Shown: positions 1 through 6,907 of the stretch, one piece after another
Layout of the letters: each line of letters starts with the position of its first letter
How positions within the stretch are numbered: the first letter of the stretch is position 1
Virus record (IMG/VR): IMGVR_UViG_3300027668_000020
Location: 1-58,206 of that record
Strand: one strand, 5' to 3'
DNA length: 58,206 bases
Source of the DNA: a virus
Notes under the pieces: generated by a model
Database searches by the model: none
Seen by the model: only the letters and a program-made list of their open reading frames with translations
Told to the model about the DNA's origin: nothing
Program-made: the position numbers and the translations under genes

Positions 1-81
1 GCAGAGGACGGCTCACTAGCTACAGACGCTGGCGCAACTCTTGTGTACGTTGATTCAACAATCGGATGGAAGGAGTTATAA
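1..81 (+). CDS. Tail fibre protein, C-terminal end (partial)
   Basis: An open frame runs from base 1 to a TAA at 79-81 and encodes 26 residues ending ATLVYVDSTIGWKEL. That type of ending is common in phage tail fibre proteins. No start is present because the window opens inside the gene. The last gene of the window (from 57203) is a fibre N-terminal part cut by the right edge, so both are probably pieces of one gene in a circular or circularly permuted genome. The frames do not match if the ends are joined directly. The next gene follows at once, with an AGGAG site inside these last codons. Confidence 0.7.
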   Translation, partial: AEDGSLATDAGATLVYVDSTIGWKEL

Positions 82-82
82 A

Positions 83-868
83 ATGGCTGTTATTTTAGGA
101 AAGGGTGGCTCTGAGTCATTCCCTACATTTTTTTTACATAAGTCCCAGACATGGGTTCCACCTCAAGACGGCAAAATAATGATTCACGTTATTGGCGCAG
201 GTGGCGGAGGTTCTGGTTACACTGGAACTCCTCGCTCTGGAGCCGCTGGAGGATATTGTAAAAAGAACACTTTAGCTGTGACTACTTCAGGCTCTTTTGT
301 AGTTGTAGTAGGCGCTCACGGCAACGGCACTGCGGGAGCCGATGGTCAAGCGGGAGGTAACTCTACTGTTGCAGGCACTGGATTGTCAGCTACTTTAACG
401 GCCAACGGTGGTGCGGGAGGTGGAGCTACTTCAGGAACTCCTGCGGGCGGGTCAGCCTCAAATGGTGATGTAAACAACACTGGGGGCGCGGGACAGTCTT
501 ATGGCGGTGGAGGTGGAGTTGGTTTAACAGGGACTGGGGAGCAAGGAAGTGCTTACAACTCCACTTATCGTGCAGGAGGGTGTGACGTAGTTGGGGATTT
601 TTACTCTTCAACTATGGGCCAATTAGCTGGCGGGAAAGGGCCACTGGCTGTTTTTCAAAACGAATGGTCTGGTTACGCACCTCAAAGAGCAGAACCTTTG
701 TCTGGGGGCGCTCAGAACTGGACGGGTTCAACTAGCGGCGGGCAGGTTAGCGGAGGCGATGGTGGCCTTGGCGGTGGTGGCGGTCAAGGTAGACACGGAA
801 ATGGCGCGACATCTAATAGAGGCGGTGATGGCGGTAACGGTGTCGTTGTAATCCAATACATCCCATAA
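83..868 (+). CDS. Glycine-rich tail fibre tip / adhesin, copy 1
   Basis: This 261-aa protein is very rich in Gly, Ala, Ser and Thr, with runs such as GAGGGGSG, GGAGGGAT and GGGGQG. It resembles the glycine-rich receptor-binding tips of phage tail fibres and presumably contacts the host surface. The start at 83 is chosen because AGGAG lies about 8 bases upstream; the longer frame from 41 overlaps the previous gene. The N-terminal part (FPTFFLHKSQTWVPP, then VIGAGGGGSG) matches the layout of the protein at 1793 (FQQSQTW, then VIGAGGSG), so the two are paralogues. Each is followed by a 98-aa partner. The receptor is unknown. Confidence 0.7.
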   Translation: MAVILGKGGSESFPTFFLHKSQTWVPPQDGKIMIHVIGAGGGGSGYTGTPRSGAAGGYCKKNTLAVTTSGSFVVVVGAHGNGTAGADGQAGGNSTVAGTGLSATLTANGGAGGGATSGTPAGGSASNGDVNNTGGAGQSYGGGGGVGLTGTGEQGSAYNSTYRAGGCDVVGDFYSSTMGQLAGGKGPLAVFQNEWSGYAPQRAEPLSGGAQNWTGSTSGGQVSGGDGGLGGGGGQGRHGNGATSNRGGDGGNGVVVIQYIP

Positions 869-878
869 GGAGAATGAA

Positions 879-1175
879 ATGAAATATAATATTAAAGATG
901 CTGATGGCAACATCACAAATACCATCACTGCTGACGCTGAGTTTGTTGCAGCTAACTTTGACCACTATGAGCTTTGGGTAGCACCTACACCCGCAGAGCC
1001 TACAGCAGAAGAAGCTGCCCGTAACTGGCGTGATGGCGAACTCTCATCCACAGACATAGCAGCCACAGTATCTGACTATCCAAATGCAGCAGCTATTATT
1101 ACTTACCGTACAGCCTTACGTAACTGGCCTGCGAGTGATGACTTTCCAGCCACGCGGCCAACTTTAGGGAGCTAA
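879..1175 (+). CDS. Small tail fibre assembly/chaperone-like protein, copy 1
   Basis: This is a 98-aa acidic protein. Its C-terminal half (NWRDGELSSTDI, then YRTALRNWPASDDFPATRP) resembles phage tail assembly chaperones, in which an N-terminal part is followed by a W..YR.ALR..P..FP..P pattern. It starts 10 bases after the adhesin with an AAGGAGA site, so the two are translated together. The protein at 2772-3068 has the same length and an identical last 23 residues, while the N-terminal halves differ. I infer that each copy helps fold or attach the adhesin in front of it. It could instead be a structural attachment piece. Confidence 0.55.
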   Translation: MKYNIKDADGNITNTITADAEFVAANFDHYELWVAPTPAEPTAEEAARNWRDGELSSTDIAATVSDYPNAAAIITYRTALRNWPASDDFPATRPTLGS

Positions 1176-1178
1176 GAA

Positions 1179-1793
1179 ATGGCGACTACACAGGTATCAA
1201 GCAGTCTTATAAAAGACGCATCAGTAACCGCAGCTAAGATGGCAGCGAACAGCGTAGATAGCGCACAGTATGTTGATGGTTCTATTGACACTGAGCACAT
1301 CGCTAACGGTCAAATTACTGTTGGTAAAATGGCGGCGAACAGCGTAGATAGCGCACAGTATGTTGACGGTTCTATTGACACTGATCACATCGCTAACGGT
1401 CAAATTACTGTTGGTAAAATGGCTGCTAACAGCGTAGATAGCGATCAGTATGTTAACGGCTCTATCGACGCTATTCACATTGCAGCTAGCGCAGTTGGTA
1501 CGGCTGCTTTAACAGCTACTATAGCTGCTGGTATTCCCACAGCCGCTGTAAGCAGCAACGGCAACGCTACGGCTAACACGCATCACTTTGTATCTTCGGC
1601 TGGTGTAACGCTAACGCTTCCAACGCCTACAGTAGGTATGCGAGTTTTTATAACTGTTGGAAACTTTGTAAACACCGTGGTTGGTCGCAATAGCAGCACC
1701 ATTGTAGGACAATCTTCAGACTTAACAATAAACGTAGCTAATATGTCAATAGGACTTATTGGTACTTCAACTTCGGCGTGGGTGTTTATCTAA
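1179..1793 (+). CDS. Tail fibre protein with three 30-residue repeats
   Basis: This 204-aa protein begins MATTQVSSSLIKDASVTAAKM and then has three tandem units of 30 residues, each containing AANSVDS(A/D)QYV(D/N)GSIDxxHIA. The pattern suits the repeated shaft of a trimeric tail fibre. The C-terminal part is rich in Val, Thr and Gly (VTLTLPTPTVGMRVFITVGN), typical of a beta-structured fibre head. The stop overlaps the start of the next gene (TAATG), which implies translational coupling. It lies between the two adhesin cassettes, so a role in host attachment is likely. The partner fibre is unknown. Confidence 0.6.
   Translation: MATTQVSSSLIKDASVTAAKMAANSVDSAQYVDGSIDTEHIANGQITVGKMAANSVDSAQYVDGSIDTDHIANGQITVGKMAANSVDSDQYVNGSIDAIHIAASAVGTAALTATIAAGIPTAAVSSNGNATANTHHFVSSAGVTLTLPTPTVGMRVFITVGNFVNTVVGRNSSTIVGQSSDLTINVANMSIGLIGTSTSAWVFI
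1229..1498 (+). repeat. Three 90-bp tandem repeats inside a fibre gene
   Basis: The same stretch (GCGAACAGCGTAGATAGCG in copies 1 and 2) recurs from about 1241, 1331 and 1421, a strict 90-bp period that keeps the frame. Copies 1 and 2 are nearly identical in DNA; copy 3 has diverged, especially at its right end. Unit number could change by recombination or slippage and so alter fibre length. Confidence 0.85.
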
Positions 1794-2770
1794 TGAGTAA
1801 TTTAACAGATTTAATTTCAGCAGGCGGGGGCGGTGGCTCACCTTTCCCATTAATGGTTTTTCAGCAATCACAAACGTGGGCGTGTCCTACAGCAATGGAG
1901 GCCCTTGTTTTCGTTATAGGTGCTGGCGGGTCAGGAGCGTTCAATAGAAGTAACAACACTAGCAGTCGCTCATGCTCAGGTGGCGGTGGTGGTGGTTGTG
2001 TAGTTTCAAAACTAACCCTTGCTGCACAAAACTACACTCTTACGATTGGTGCTGGCGCTCAGTATGTAAGTACTGCTAGTGGAGCTAATGGCAACGCTGG
2101 TGGAAATTCTGCAATGTCTGGCTCTGGCATGACAACCATGACAGCAGGCGGTGGAGCAGGCGGTAAGATGGATTCTCGTAGTACAGCAACCGCAGGTGGC
2201 TCTGCATCTGGCGGTACGGTTATGAACAATGTAGGCGGTGCTATTGCGGCACAAGCTGCCGGACAGTACACGACATCAGGTGGCGGTGGTGTAAGTCTTT
2301 GGGGTGGTAATGCTGATGGCACGTGGAACACTGCTTCAACACAATCACAGGTTGGTGTGGGAGGCTCCCCCATAGGTAAGTCTGGTATATACGCAAGTAA
2401 TCCAGAGTACCGTAGTGACTCGTCGTATAACTTCTACCCTAATCAGCCTGTTGAGGTTACTCCTTTTCCAACAATTAAGTTTTATCAGCACTCTTCTCGC
2501 CTTGCATGGGGTAGTAACTCTTTTAACAGTTCTGGACATACAGGGTTTATGTCAGATGAAGGTACTAACTATAACGCTTTAGGTAACTCACCCTTTACAG
2601 GAGGGGCAGGTGTGTCCGGTGGAACGGGGGGCGCATACTTCAGAGCAGCAGGAGGAATTGCTGGCGCTGGCGGTGGTGGTGTGAACTGTGATTCCAGCCC
2701 TGCTGGGGGGGTATCTGGTGGCGGTGGCGCTGGGTTGATAATAGTATGTCCAATAAGCATGGGAGCTTAA
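1793..2770 (+). CDS. Glycine-rich tail fibre tip / adhesin, copy 2
   Basis: This 325-aa glycine-rich protein begins MSNLTDLISAGGGGGSPFP, then FQQSQTWACP, followed by VFVIGAGGSGAF and many GGGGG runs to the end (GGVSGGGGAGLIIVCP). It is a paralogue of the protein at 83 with the same order of motifs but longer and diverged. The start at 1793 overlaps the previous stop (TAATG); a GTG 15 bases upstream is less likely. A role in receptor binding is inferred from composition and position. Two adhesins may widen host range or be used together. Confidence 0.7.
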   Translation: MSNLTDLISAGGGGGSPFPLMVFQQSQTWACPTAMEALVFVIGAGGSGAFNRSNNTSSRSCSGGGGGGCVVSKLTLAAQNYTLTIGAGAQYVSTASGANGNAGGNSAMSGSGMTTMTAGGGAGGKMDSRSTATAGGSASGGTVMNNVGGAIAAQAAGQYTTSGGGGVSLWGGNADGTWNTASTQSQVGVGGSPIGKSGIYASNPEYRSDSSYNFYPNQPVEVTPFPTIKFYQHSSRLAWGSNSFNSSGHTGFMSDEGTNYNALGNSPFTGGAGVSGGTGGAYFRAAGGIAGAGGGGVNCDSSPAGGVSGGGGAGLIIVCPISMGA

Positions 2771-2771
2771 A

Positions 2772-3068
2772 ATGAATATTTATTCAATTACAGACGCAGA
2801 CGGTGTCTGGGTAAACACCATTGTTTCGACACTTGAGTTTGCACAAGAAGAGTACCCTAATTGCACTTATGCTGTGCAAGAAAGCCCCGCTATTCCGGCA
2901 GAAGAAACTGAAAGGCAATGGCGGGATGAAGAACTAACGTCAACAGACACAGCTTCGCAAATACCAGACTGGCCGAATCGTGACAACATTCTAAGCTATA
3001 GGACTGCATTGCGTAACTGGCCTGCTAGTGATGACTTCCCTGCAACTCGGCCTACTTTAGGTAGTTAA
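2772..3068 (+). CDS. Small tail fibre assembly/chaperone-like protein, copy 2
   Basis: This 98-aa protein starts right after the second adhesin. Its last 23 residues, YRTALRNWPASDDFPATRPTLGS, are identical to those of the protein at 879. Upstream, the pattern QWRDEELTSTDTA also matches (NWRDGELSSTDIA). The N-terminal 45 residues differ strongly, as expected if that half faces a different adhesin. The family link to phage tail assembly chaperones is by pattern only. Confidence 0.55.
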   Translation: MNIYSITDADGVWVNTIVSTLEFAQEEYPNCTYAVQESPAIPAEETERQWRDEELTSTDTASQIPDWPNRDNILSYRTALRNWPASDDFPATRPTLGS

Positions 3069-3070
3069 AA

Positions 3071-3523
3071 ATGATTGTTGAAATCACTATGGTGGTGGGT
3101 GCTTTAAAGACTCTTAATGCAGGAATTAAAACTGTTAAAGAGTCCGGTAATCACTTGTCCGACATAGCTGGTATTTTTTCTACACTGACCGAAAGTAAAC
3201 AGGCAGTAGAGAAGATTGAACATGAAGCCAAGGAAGGTACGCATGTTCTTTCACAACAAGAAGCCCTAGAACTTGCATGGGCCAAGAACGAAATCCGCGA
3301 ACGCGAAAAAGAATTAAAGAAAATTACTCCACGAGAAGTGTGGCGCGATATGTTGTCTATACAGCATAAGTCGTTAATGGAGTATAAGACTAAGATCGCC
3401 AAAGAAAAAAAGGCTATAGCCAAGAAAAAACAAGCCCTGTCTTCTATTGTTGAGGGTGTGTTTTTCTGGTCTTTACTAGCGTCAATAGCCTTTGGAGCTT
3501 TATACTACTTTGGGGTGATATGA
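3071..3523 (+). CDS. Coiled-coil protein with C-terminal membrane segment
   Basis: This is a 150-aa unknown protein. The first 30 residues are mildly hydrophobic, residues about 50-125 are a charged Lys/Glu-rich region predicted to be coiled coil (REREKELKK, AKEKKAIAKKKQ), and the last 22 residues form one membrane helix (VFFWSLLASIAFGALYYF). Its place between adhesins and holin suggests a part in lysis or envelope disruption. The stop overlaps the start of the next small membrane gene. Confidence 0.6.
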   Translation: MIVEITMVVGALKTLNAGIKTVKESGNHLSDIAGIFSTLTESKQAVEKIEHEAKEGTHVLSQQEALELAWAKNEIREREKELKKITPREVWRDMLSIQHKSLMEYKTKIAKEKKAIAKKKQALSSIVEGVFFWSLLASIAFGALYYFGVI

Positions 3524-3618
3524 GTAACTTTGACCCTAAAAATCCTGATGACTGGAAAGGGTTAGGCGTTGTACTACTAATTGGCCTTTTATTTTTTATA
3601 ACATATGTAGGAAAGTAA
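3520..3618 (+). CDS. 32-aa single-span membrane protein
   Basis: This short gene starts in an ATGA overlap with the previous stop and ends directly against the next start (TAAATG). It encodes MSNFDPKNPDDWKGLGVV followed by a hydrophobic helix (LLIGLLFFITYV) and a Lys end. Tight overlap on both sides and a clear topology support a real gene. It is likely an accessory lysis or holin-like peptide. No family was recognised. Confidence 0.55.
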   Translation: MSNFDPKNPDDWKGLGVVLLIGLLFFITYVGK

Positions 3619-3804
3619 ATGACTACCATGAAAGAACTTAGCGCCAAACAAGTAGCTCACGAGAAAGAATGTTTGGTTCGTTATGAGAATATAGAACGTA
3701 GGCTAACCGATGGTAGTAAAAGGTTTGACCGCTTAGAGAACATGTTGTGGGGAATATACCCCATGCTTATCGGCCTATTTGCCCTTACAAAATGGATACA
3801 ATAA
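3619..3804 (+). CDS. 61-aa lysis-associated membrane protein
   Basis: The N-terminal 40 residues are charged and probably helical (AHEKECLVRYENIERRLTDG), and the last 17 form a membrane helix (GIYPMLIGLFALTKWI). This layout resembles small accessory proteins found next to phage holins. It sits between a 32-aa membrane protein and the 125-aa holin. The exact role is not known. Confidence 0.55.
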   Translation: MTTMKELSAKQVAHEKECLVRYENIERRLTDGSKRFDRLENMLWGIYPMLIGLFALTKWIQ

Positions 3805-3805
3805 T

Positions 3806-4183
3806 ATGTTAGCTCAATTGATCGGCCCAGTTTCTAACTTACTAGATAAATTCATTCTAGACAAAGATGTTAAGGCTAAGTTGTCTCACGAAATTAGCAC
3901 GATGGCAGAGCGCCATGCTCAAGAGTTAGCCAAGGGCCAGTTAGAAGTTAACAAGGTTGAGGCTGCACACAAGAACATGTTTGTTGCTGGCTGGCGACCT
4001 GCTATTGGCTGGATTTGCGGATTTGCTCTAATGTACTCTACTATCCTATCTCCTATTCTTGGCATCTGGTACACAGTTCCACCTGTCGATAGCTCCCTGC
4101 TTACTACTGTGCTGATGGGTATGCTAGGTCTAGGCGCTATGCGTACTGTGGAGAAGACCAAAGGCGTTCAGAGAGAAAAATGA
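3806..4183 (+). CDS. Holin, three-helix type (candidate)
   Basis: This 125-aa protein has an amphipathic N-terminal region (LIGPVSNLLDKFILDKDVK), a charged helix, then hydrophobic stretches at about residues 67-90 (WRPAIGWICGFALMYSTILSPILG) and 100-118 (LLTTVLMGMLGLGAMRTV). The GWRPAIGW motif is typical of the phage and GTA 3TM holin family. The start at 3806 gives the motif-conserved N-terminus; the longer frame from 3779 overlaps the upstream gene. It overlaps the endolysin start (AATGAGG), the usual holin-endolysin order. Confidence 0.7.
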   Translation: MLAQLIGPVSNLLDKFILDKDVKAKLSHEISTMAERHAQELAKGQLEVNKVEAAHKNMFVAGWRPAIGWICGFALMYSTILSPILGIWYTVPPVDSSLLTTVLMGMLGLGAMRTVEKTKGVQREK

Positions 4184-4521
4184 GGTACTTCAGCCGAGCA
4201 GACTTTGATTGCCAAGAGACGGGCAACAATGAGATGTGCAACGACTTCCTAGAAAAGCTAGATGAACTACGGCATGTCTGCGGCTTCCCGTTTCACATTA
4301 CTAGTGGTTACAGGGACAAGACCCATAGCATAGAGGCAGCCAAAAAAAATCCGGGCACTCATGCACGGGGGATTGCCTGTGACATCAAAATCTCCAATGG
4401 AAACCAAGCATATGCTATCATTAAGTACGCGCAATCAATGGGCTTTAATGGTATAGGCGTAGCTAAAACCTTTATTCATGTAGACACTAGAGAGACTACT
4501 CCAGTGGTATGGTGCTACTAA
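4180..4521 (+). CDS. Endolysin, M15-type peptidase
   Basis: This is a 113-aa protein of the small peptidase M15 type (D-Ala-D-Ala carboxypeptidase fold), which cuts peptide cross-links in peptidoglycan at lysis. The motif SGYR is at residues 42-45. Zinc ligands are visible as H61 (THARG), D68 (ACDIK) and H100 (FIHVD). There is no signal peptide or separate wall-binding domain, so release should depend on the upstream holin. The start overlaps the holin stop by 4 bases. Length and motifs match the family well. Confidence 0.85.
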   Translation: MRYFSRADFDCQETGNNEMCNDFLEKLDELRHVCGFPFHITSGYRDKTHSIEAAKKNPGTHARGIACDIKISNGNQAYAIIKYAQSMGFNGIGVAKTFIHVDTRETTPVVWCY

Positions 4522-4539
4522 AACACTTACAGGTGTGAT

Positions 4540-6393
4540 ATGCCACTAAAGAAATTACAGTTAAAAGCAGGAGTTAACCGCGAAAACACTAGATATACTA
4601 GTGAAGGCGGTTGGTATGAAAGCGATAAGGTAAGGTTCAGGCAAGGTATGCCTGAGAAAATAGGTGGGTGGCAGCGTATATCTACGTCTACTTTTCTAGG
4701 AGCGTGTCGTTCTCTACACTCGTGGGTGACTCTTACTGACTTTACTCTGACAAGTGTAGGTACAAACCTTAAATACTACCTTGAAAACGGAGGAGCGTAC
4801 TACGATATTACTCCTATACGCGCCACTGTCACGCTTACTAACCCGTTTGCCACATCTTCGGGTAGCCCAACAATAGTAACTGTTACCGACGCTAATGGGG
4901 AATACAAAAATGGAGACTTTGTTACTTTCTCTAACGCTTCTGCGGTAGGAGGACTTACTTTAAATGGTGAGTTCCAAATAACGTACACTACAGGTAACAC
5001 ATATACTATTGTATCACCTTCATCCGCAAGCTCCGCAGCTACAGGTGGAGGCACGGTTACTGCTGTCTACCAAATAAATTCTGGGTCAGAATTAGAAATC
5101 CCATTACGGGGCTGGAGTGCAGGTGCATGGGGCGAAAGTACATGGGGTAACGGCGGAGCTAGTACAGAAAGCCTTCGTATATGGAGCCAAGGTAACTTTG
5201 GAGAAGATTTAATACTTGGACACAGGGGTAGCCCTGTGTTTTTCTGGGATGCTTCTGCTAACACTCCTTTAGATAATCCTGCTACGTTACTTAGCGCAGA
5301 GTCGGGGGCATCTAATGTGCCTACAGCACAGAACATAATACTTGTATCAGACATTAATAGGTTTGTGTTTTGTTTTGGTGCAAACCCGTTAGGTACTAAC
5401 GTACAAGACCCTATGTTAATTAGATGGTCTGACCAAGAAGACGCTACTAACTGGACGCCTACCGCAACTACTCAAGCGGGTGATCTAAGACTATCTAGAG
5501 GCTCCGAAATAGTAGCCGCAGAGCAGACTAGGCAAGAACTGCTAGTGTGGACTGATTTCTCTGTGTACTCGTTACAGTACGTAGGCGCACCTGTGGTATG
5601 GGCAGCGCAGCTTGTGGGCGAGAACTCTTCTATAATGTCTCAGAACAGTGTAGCTGTAGCAGATAACGTGGCCTACTGGTTTGGTAAAGACAAGTTCTAC
5701 ATGTATGACGGAGGAGTAAAAGTACTCCCTTGCGATGTAAAACGGTACGTATTTAGCAATATAAACAGAGCCAATATAGAACAGGTATTTGGTAGCACCA
5801 ACGAAGGGTTTGATGAGATATGGTGGTTCTACCCCTCCTCTGGTAGCAACGAAAATGACAGGTACGTTGTGTACAACTACGTACAGAAAATATGGTACTA
5901 CGGTAACTTAGCGCGTACAGCTTGGTTAGACTCTGGCATAGGAGCCTTTCCTGTAGCCGCTACTAACAGTCATAACTTAGTACAACATGAGGTAGGGCTA
6001 GACGACGCCGAAACAGGCACCACAGTGCCAATAGTAGCCTCTATAACCTCTGCACAGTTTGATCTGGATGAGGGAGACAAATTCATGCTAGTGTCTCGGA
6101 TGGTACCGGACATAACCTTTGAGGGGTCTACGGCAGACTCTCCTGTGGTAAACATGTCTCTATCCGCACTACAAAACTCTGGTTCTGGGTTTAACGATCC
6201 CCTATCTGAAAGTGGTAACAGTGGTGGTTCAGTAATTAGGACAGCCGCCTCACCCGTAGAGAAGTTTACTGAGCAGATATACCTGCGTGTGAGAGGTAGA
6301 CAGGTTAGCTTTAAGGTAGAATCTACCGCTGTAGGAGTAACATGGCAGTTAGGCTCACCTCGTATTGATATGCGTCCAGACGGGAGAAGGTAA
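4540..6393 (+). CDS. Tail hub / DNA stabilisation protein (P22 gp10-like)
   Basis: This 617-aa protein begins MPLKKLQLKAGVNRENTRY, then GGWYESDKVRFRQGMPEKIGG, a signature of phage tail proteins related to P22 gp10 (packaged-DNA stabilisation) and the T7 tail-nozzle type. The body is beta-rich with many Trp and Asn (WAGAWGE-like and NRFVFCFGANP stretches). It should form part of the short tail below the portal. The stop overlaps the next start by one base, opening a chain of tightly coupled tail genes up to the 1996-aa protein. Confidence 0.65.
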   Translation: MPLKKLQLKAGVNRENTRYTSEGGWYESDKVRFRQGMPEKIGGWQRISTSTFLGACRSLHSWVTLTDFTLTSVGTNLKYYLENGGAYYDITPIRATVTLTNPFATSSGSPTIVTVTDANGEYKNGDFVTFSNASAVGGLTLNGEFQITYTTGNTYTIVSPSSASSAATGGGTVTAVYQINSGSELEIPLRGWSAGAWGESTWGNGGASTESLRIWSQGNFGEDLILGHRGSPVFFWDASANTPLDNPATLLSAESGASNVPTAQNIILVSDINRFVFCFGANPLGTNVQDPMLIRWSDQEDATNWTPTATTQAGDLRLSRGSEIVAAEQTRQELLVWTDFSVYSLQYVGAPVVWAAQLVGENSSIMSQNSVAVADNVAYWFGKDKFYMYDGGVKVLPCDVKRYVFSNINRANIEQVFGSTNEGFDEIWWFYPSSGSNENDRYVVYNYVQKIWYYGNLARTAWLDSGIGAFPVAATNSHNLVQHEVGLDDAETGTTVPIVASITSAQFDLDEGDKFMLVSRMVPDITFEGSTADSPVVNMSLSALQNSGSGFNDPLSESGNSGGSVIRTAASPVEKFTEQIYLRVRGRQVSFKVESTAVGVTWQLGSPRIDMRPDGRR

Positions 6394-6587
6394 TGTCGGT
6401 AGATTTTACAGACTACGGAGTAGAGTTTGTTGCTCCCTTATTACCTAGCCCCCCTGATGAGTATAGTAAACTAGCGTTTGAGAAGTTTAATAACTCTCTA
6501 CGTTTGTACTTTAATCAGTTAGACCAAGCACTAAGAAATGATACACTGGTGCTCCAATCTGAAGCTACGAGTTGGTTTATAAGCTAA
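6393..6587 (+). CDS. Small tail-module protein of unknown function
   Basis: This 64-aa protein starts in an overlap with the previous stop (TAATG) and ends in another such overlap. It contains VEFVAPLLPSPPDEYSKLAF and FNNSLRLYFNQLDQAL, a short helix pattern seen in small connector-like phage proteins. The tight packing supports that it is real. No function can be assigned. Confidence 0.6.
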   Translation: MSVDFTDYGVEFVAPLLPSPPDEYSKLAFEKFNNSLRLYFNQLDQALRNDTLVLQSEATSWFIS

Positions 6588-6907
6588 TGGCAAATACATA
6601 TATAAACGCGAAGGTCGATCTAACTGGAACTAGTGTAACTACGTTATATACCTGTGCAATTTTGACTACGGGCATAGTTAAATCCATATTAGTATCAGAA
6701 GACTCTGGCAACGCCGACACTATAACGGTAACCATAACTAACGGTTCTACTGTACACAGCCTATTTAATGTTAAACCCGTTGGCGCTAACGCTACAGTAG
6801 AGTTATTGACCGCTCCGTTGGTAGTGCAGACGGGAGAGATATTAAAAGTAACCGCAGCTACTGCAAATAGACTACATGTGGTAGCAAGCATACTAGAGAT
6901 TACGTAA
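6587..6907 (+). CDS. Small beta-rich virion protein
   Basis: This is a 106-aa protein starting MANTYINAKVDLTGTSVTTLY. It is rich in Thr, Val and Ala, with alternating hydrophobic strands (DTITVTITNGSTVHSLF and RLHVVASILEI), which suggests a small all-beta virion or fibre-attachment protein. The start at 6587 overlaps the preceding stop. It lies between the tail hub and the first giant protein. No family was recognised. Confidence 0.55.
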   Translation: MANTYINAKVDLTGTSVTTLYTCAILTTGIVKSILVSEDSGNADTITVTITNGSTVHSLFNVKPVGANATVELLTAPLVVQTGEILKVTAATANRLHVVASILEIT

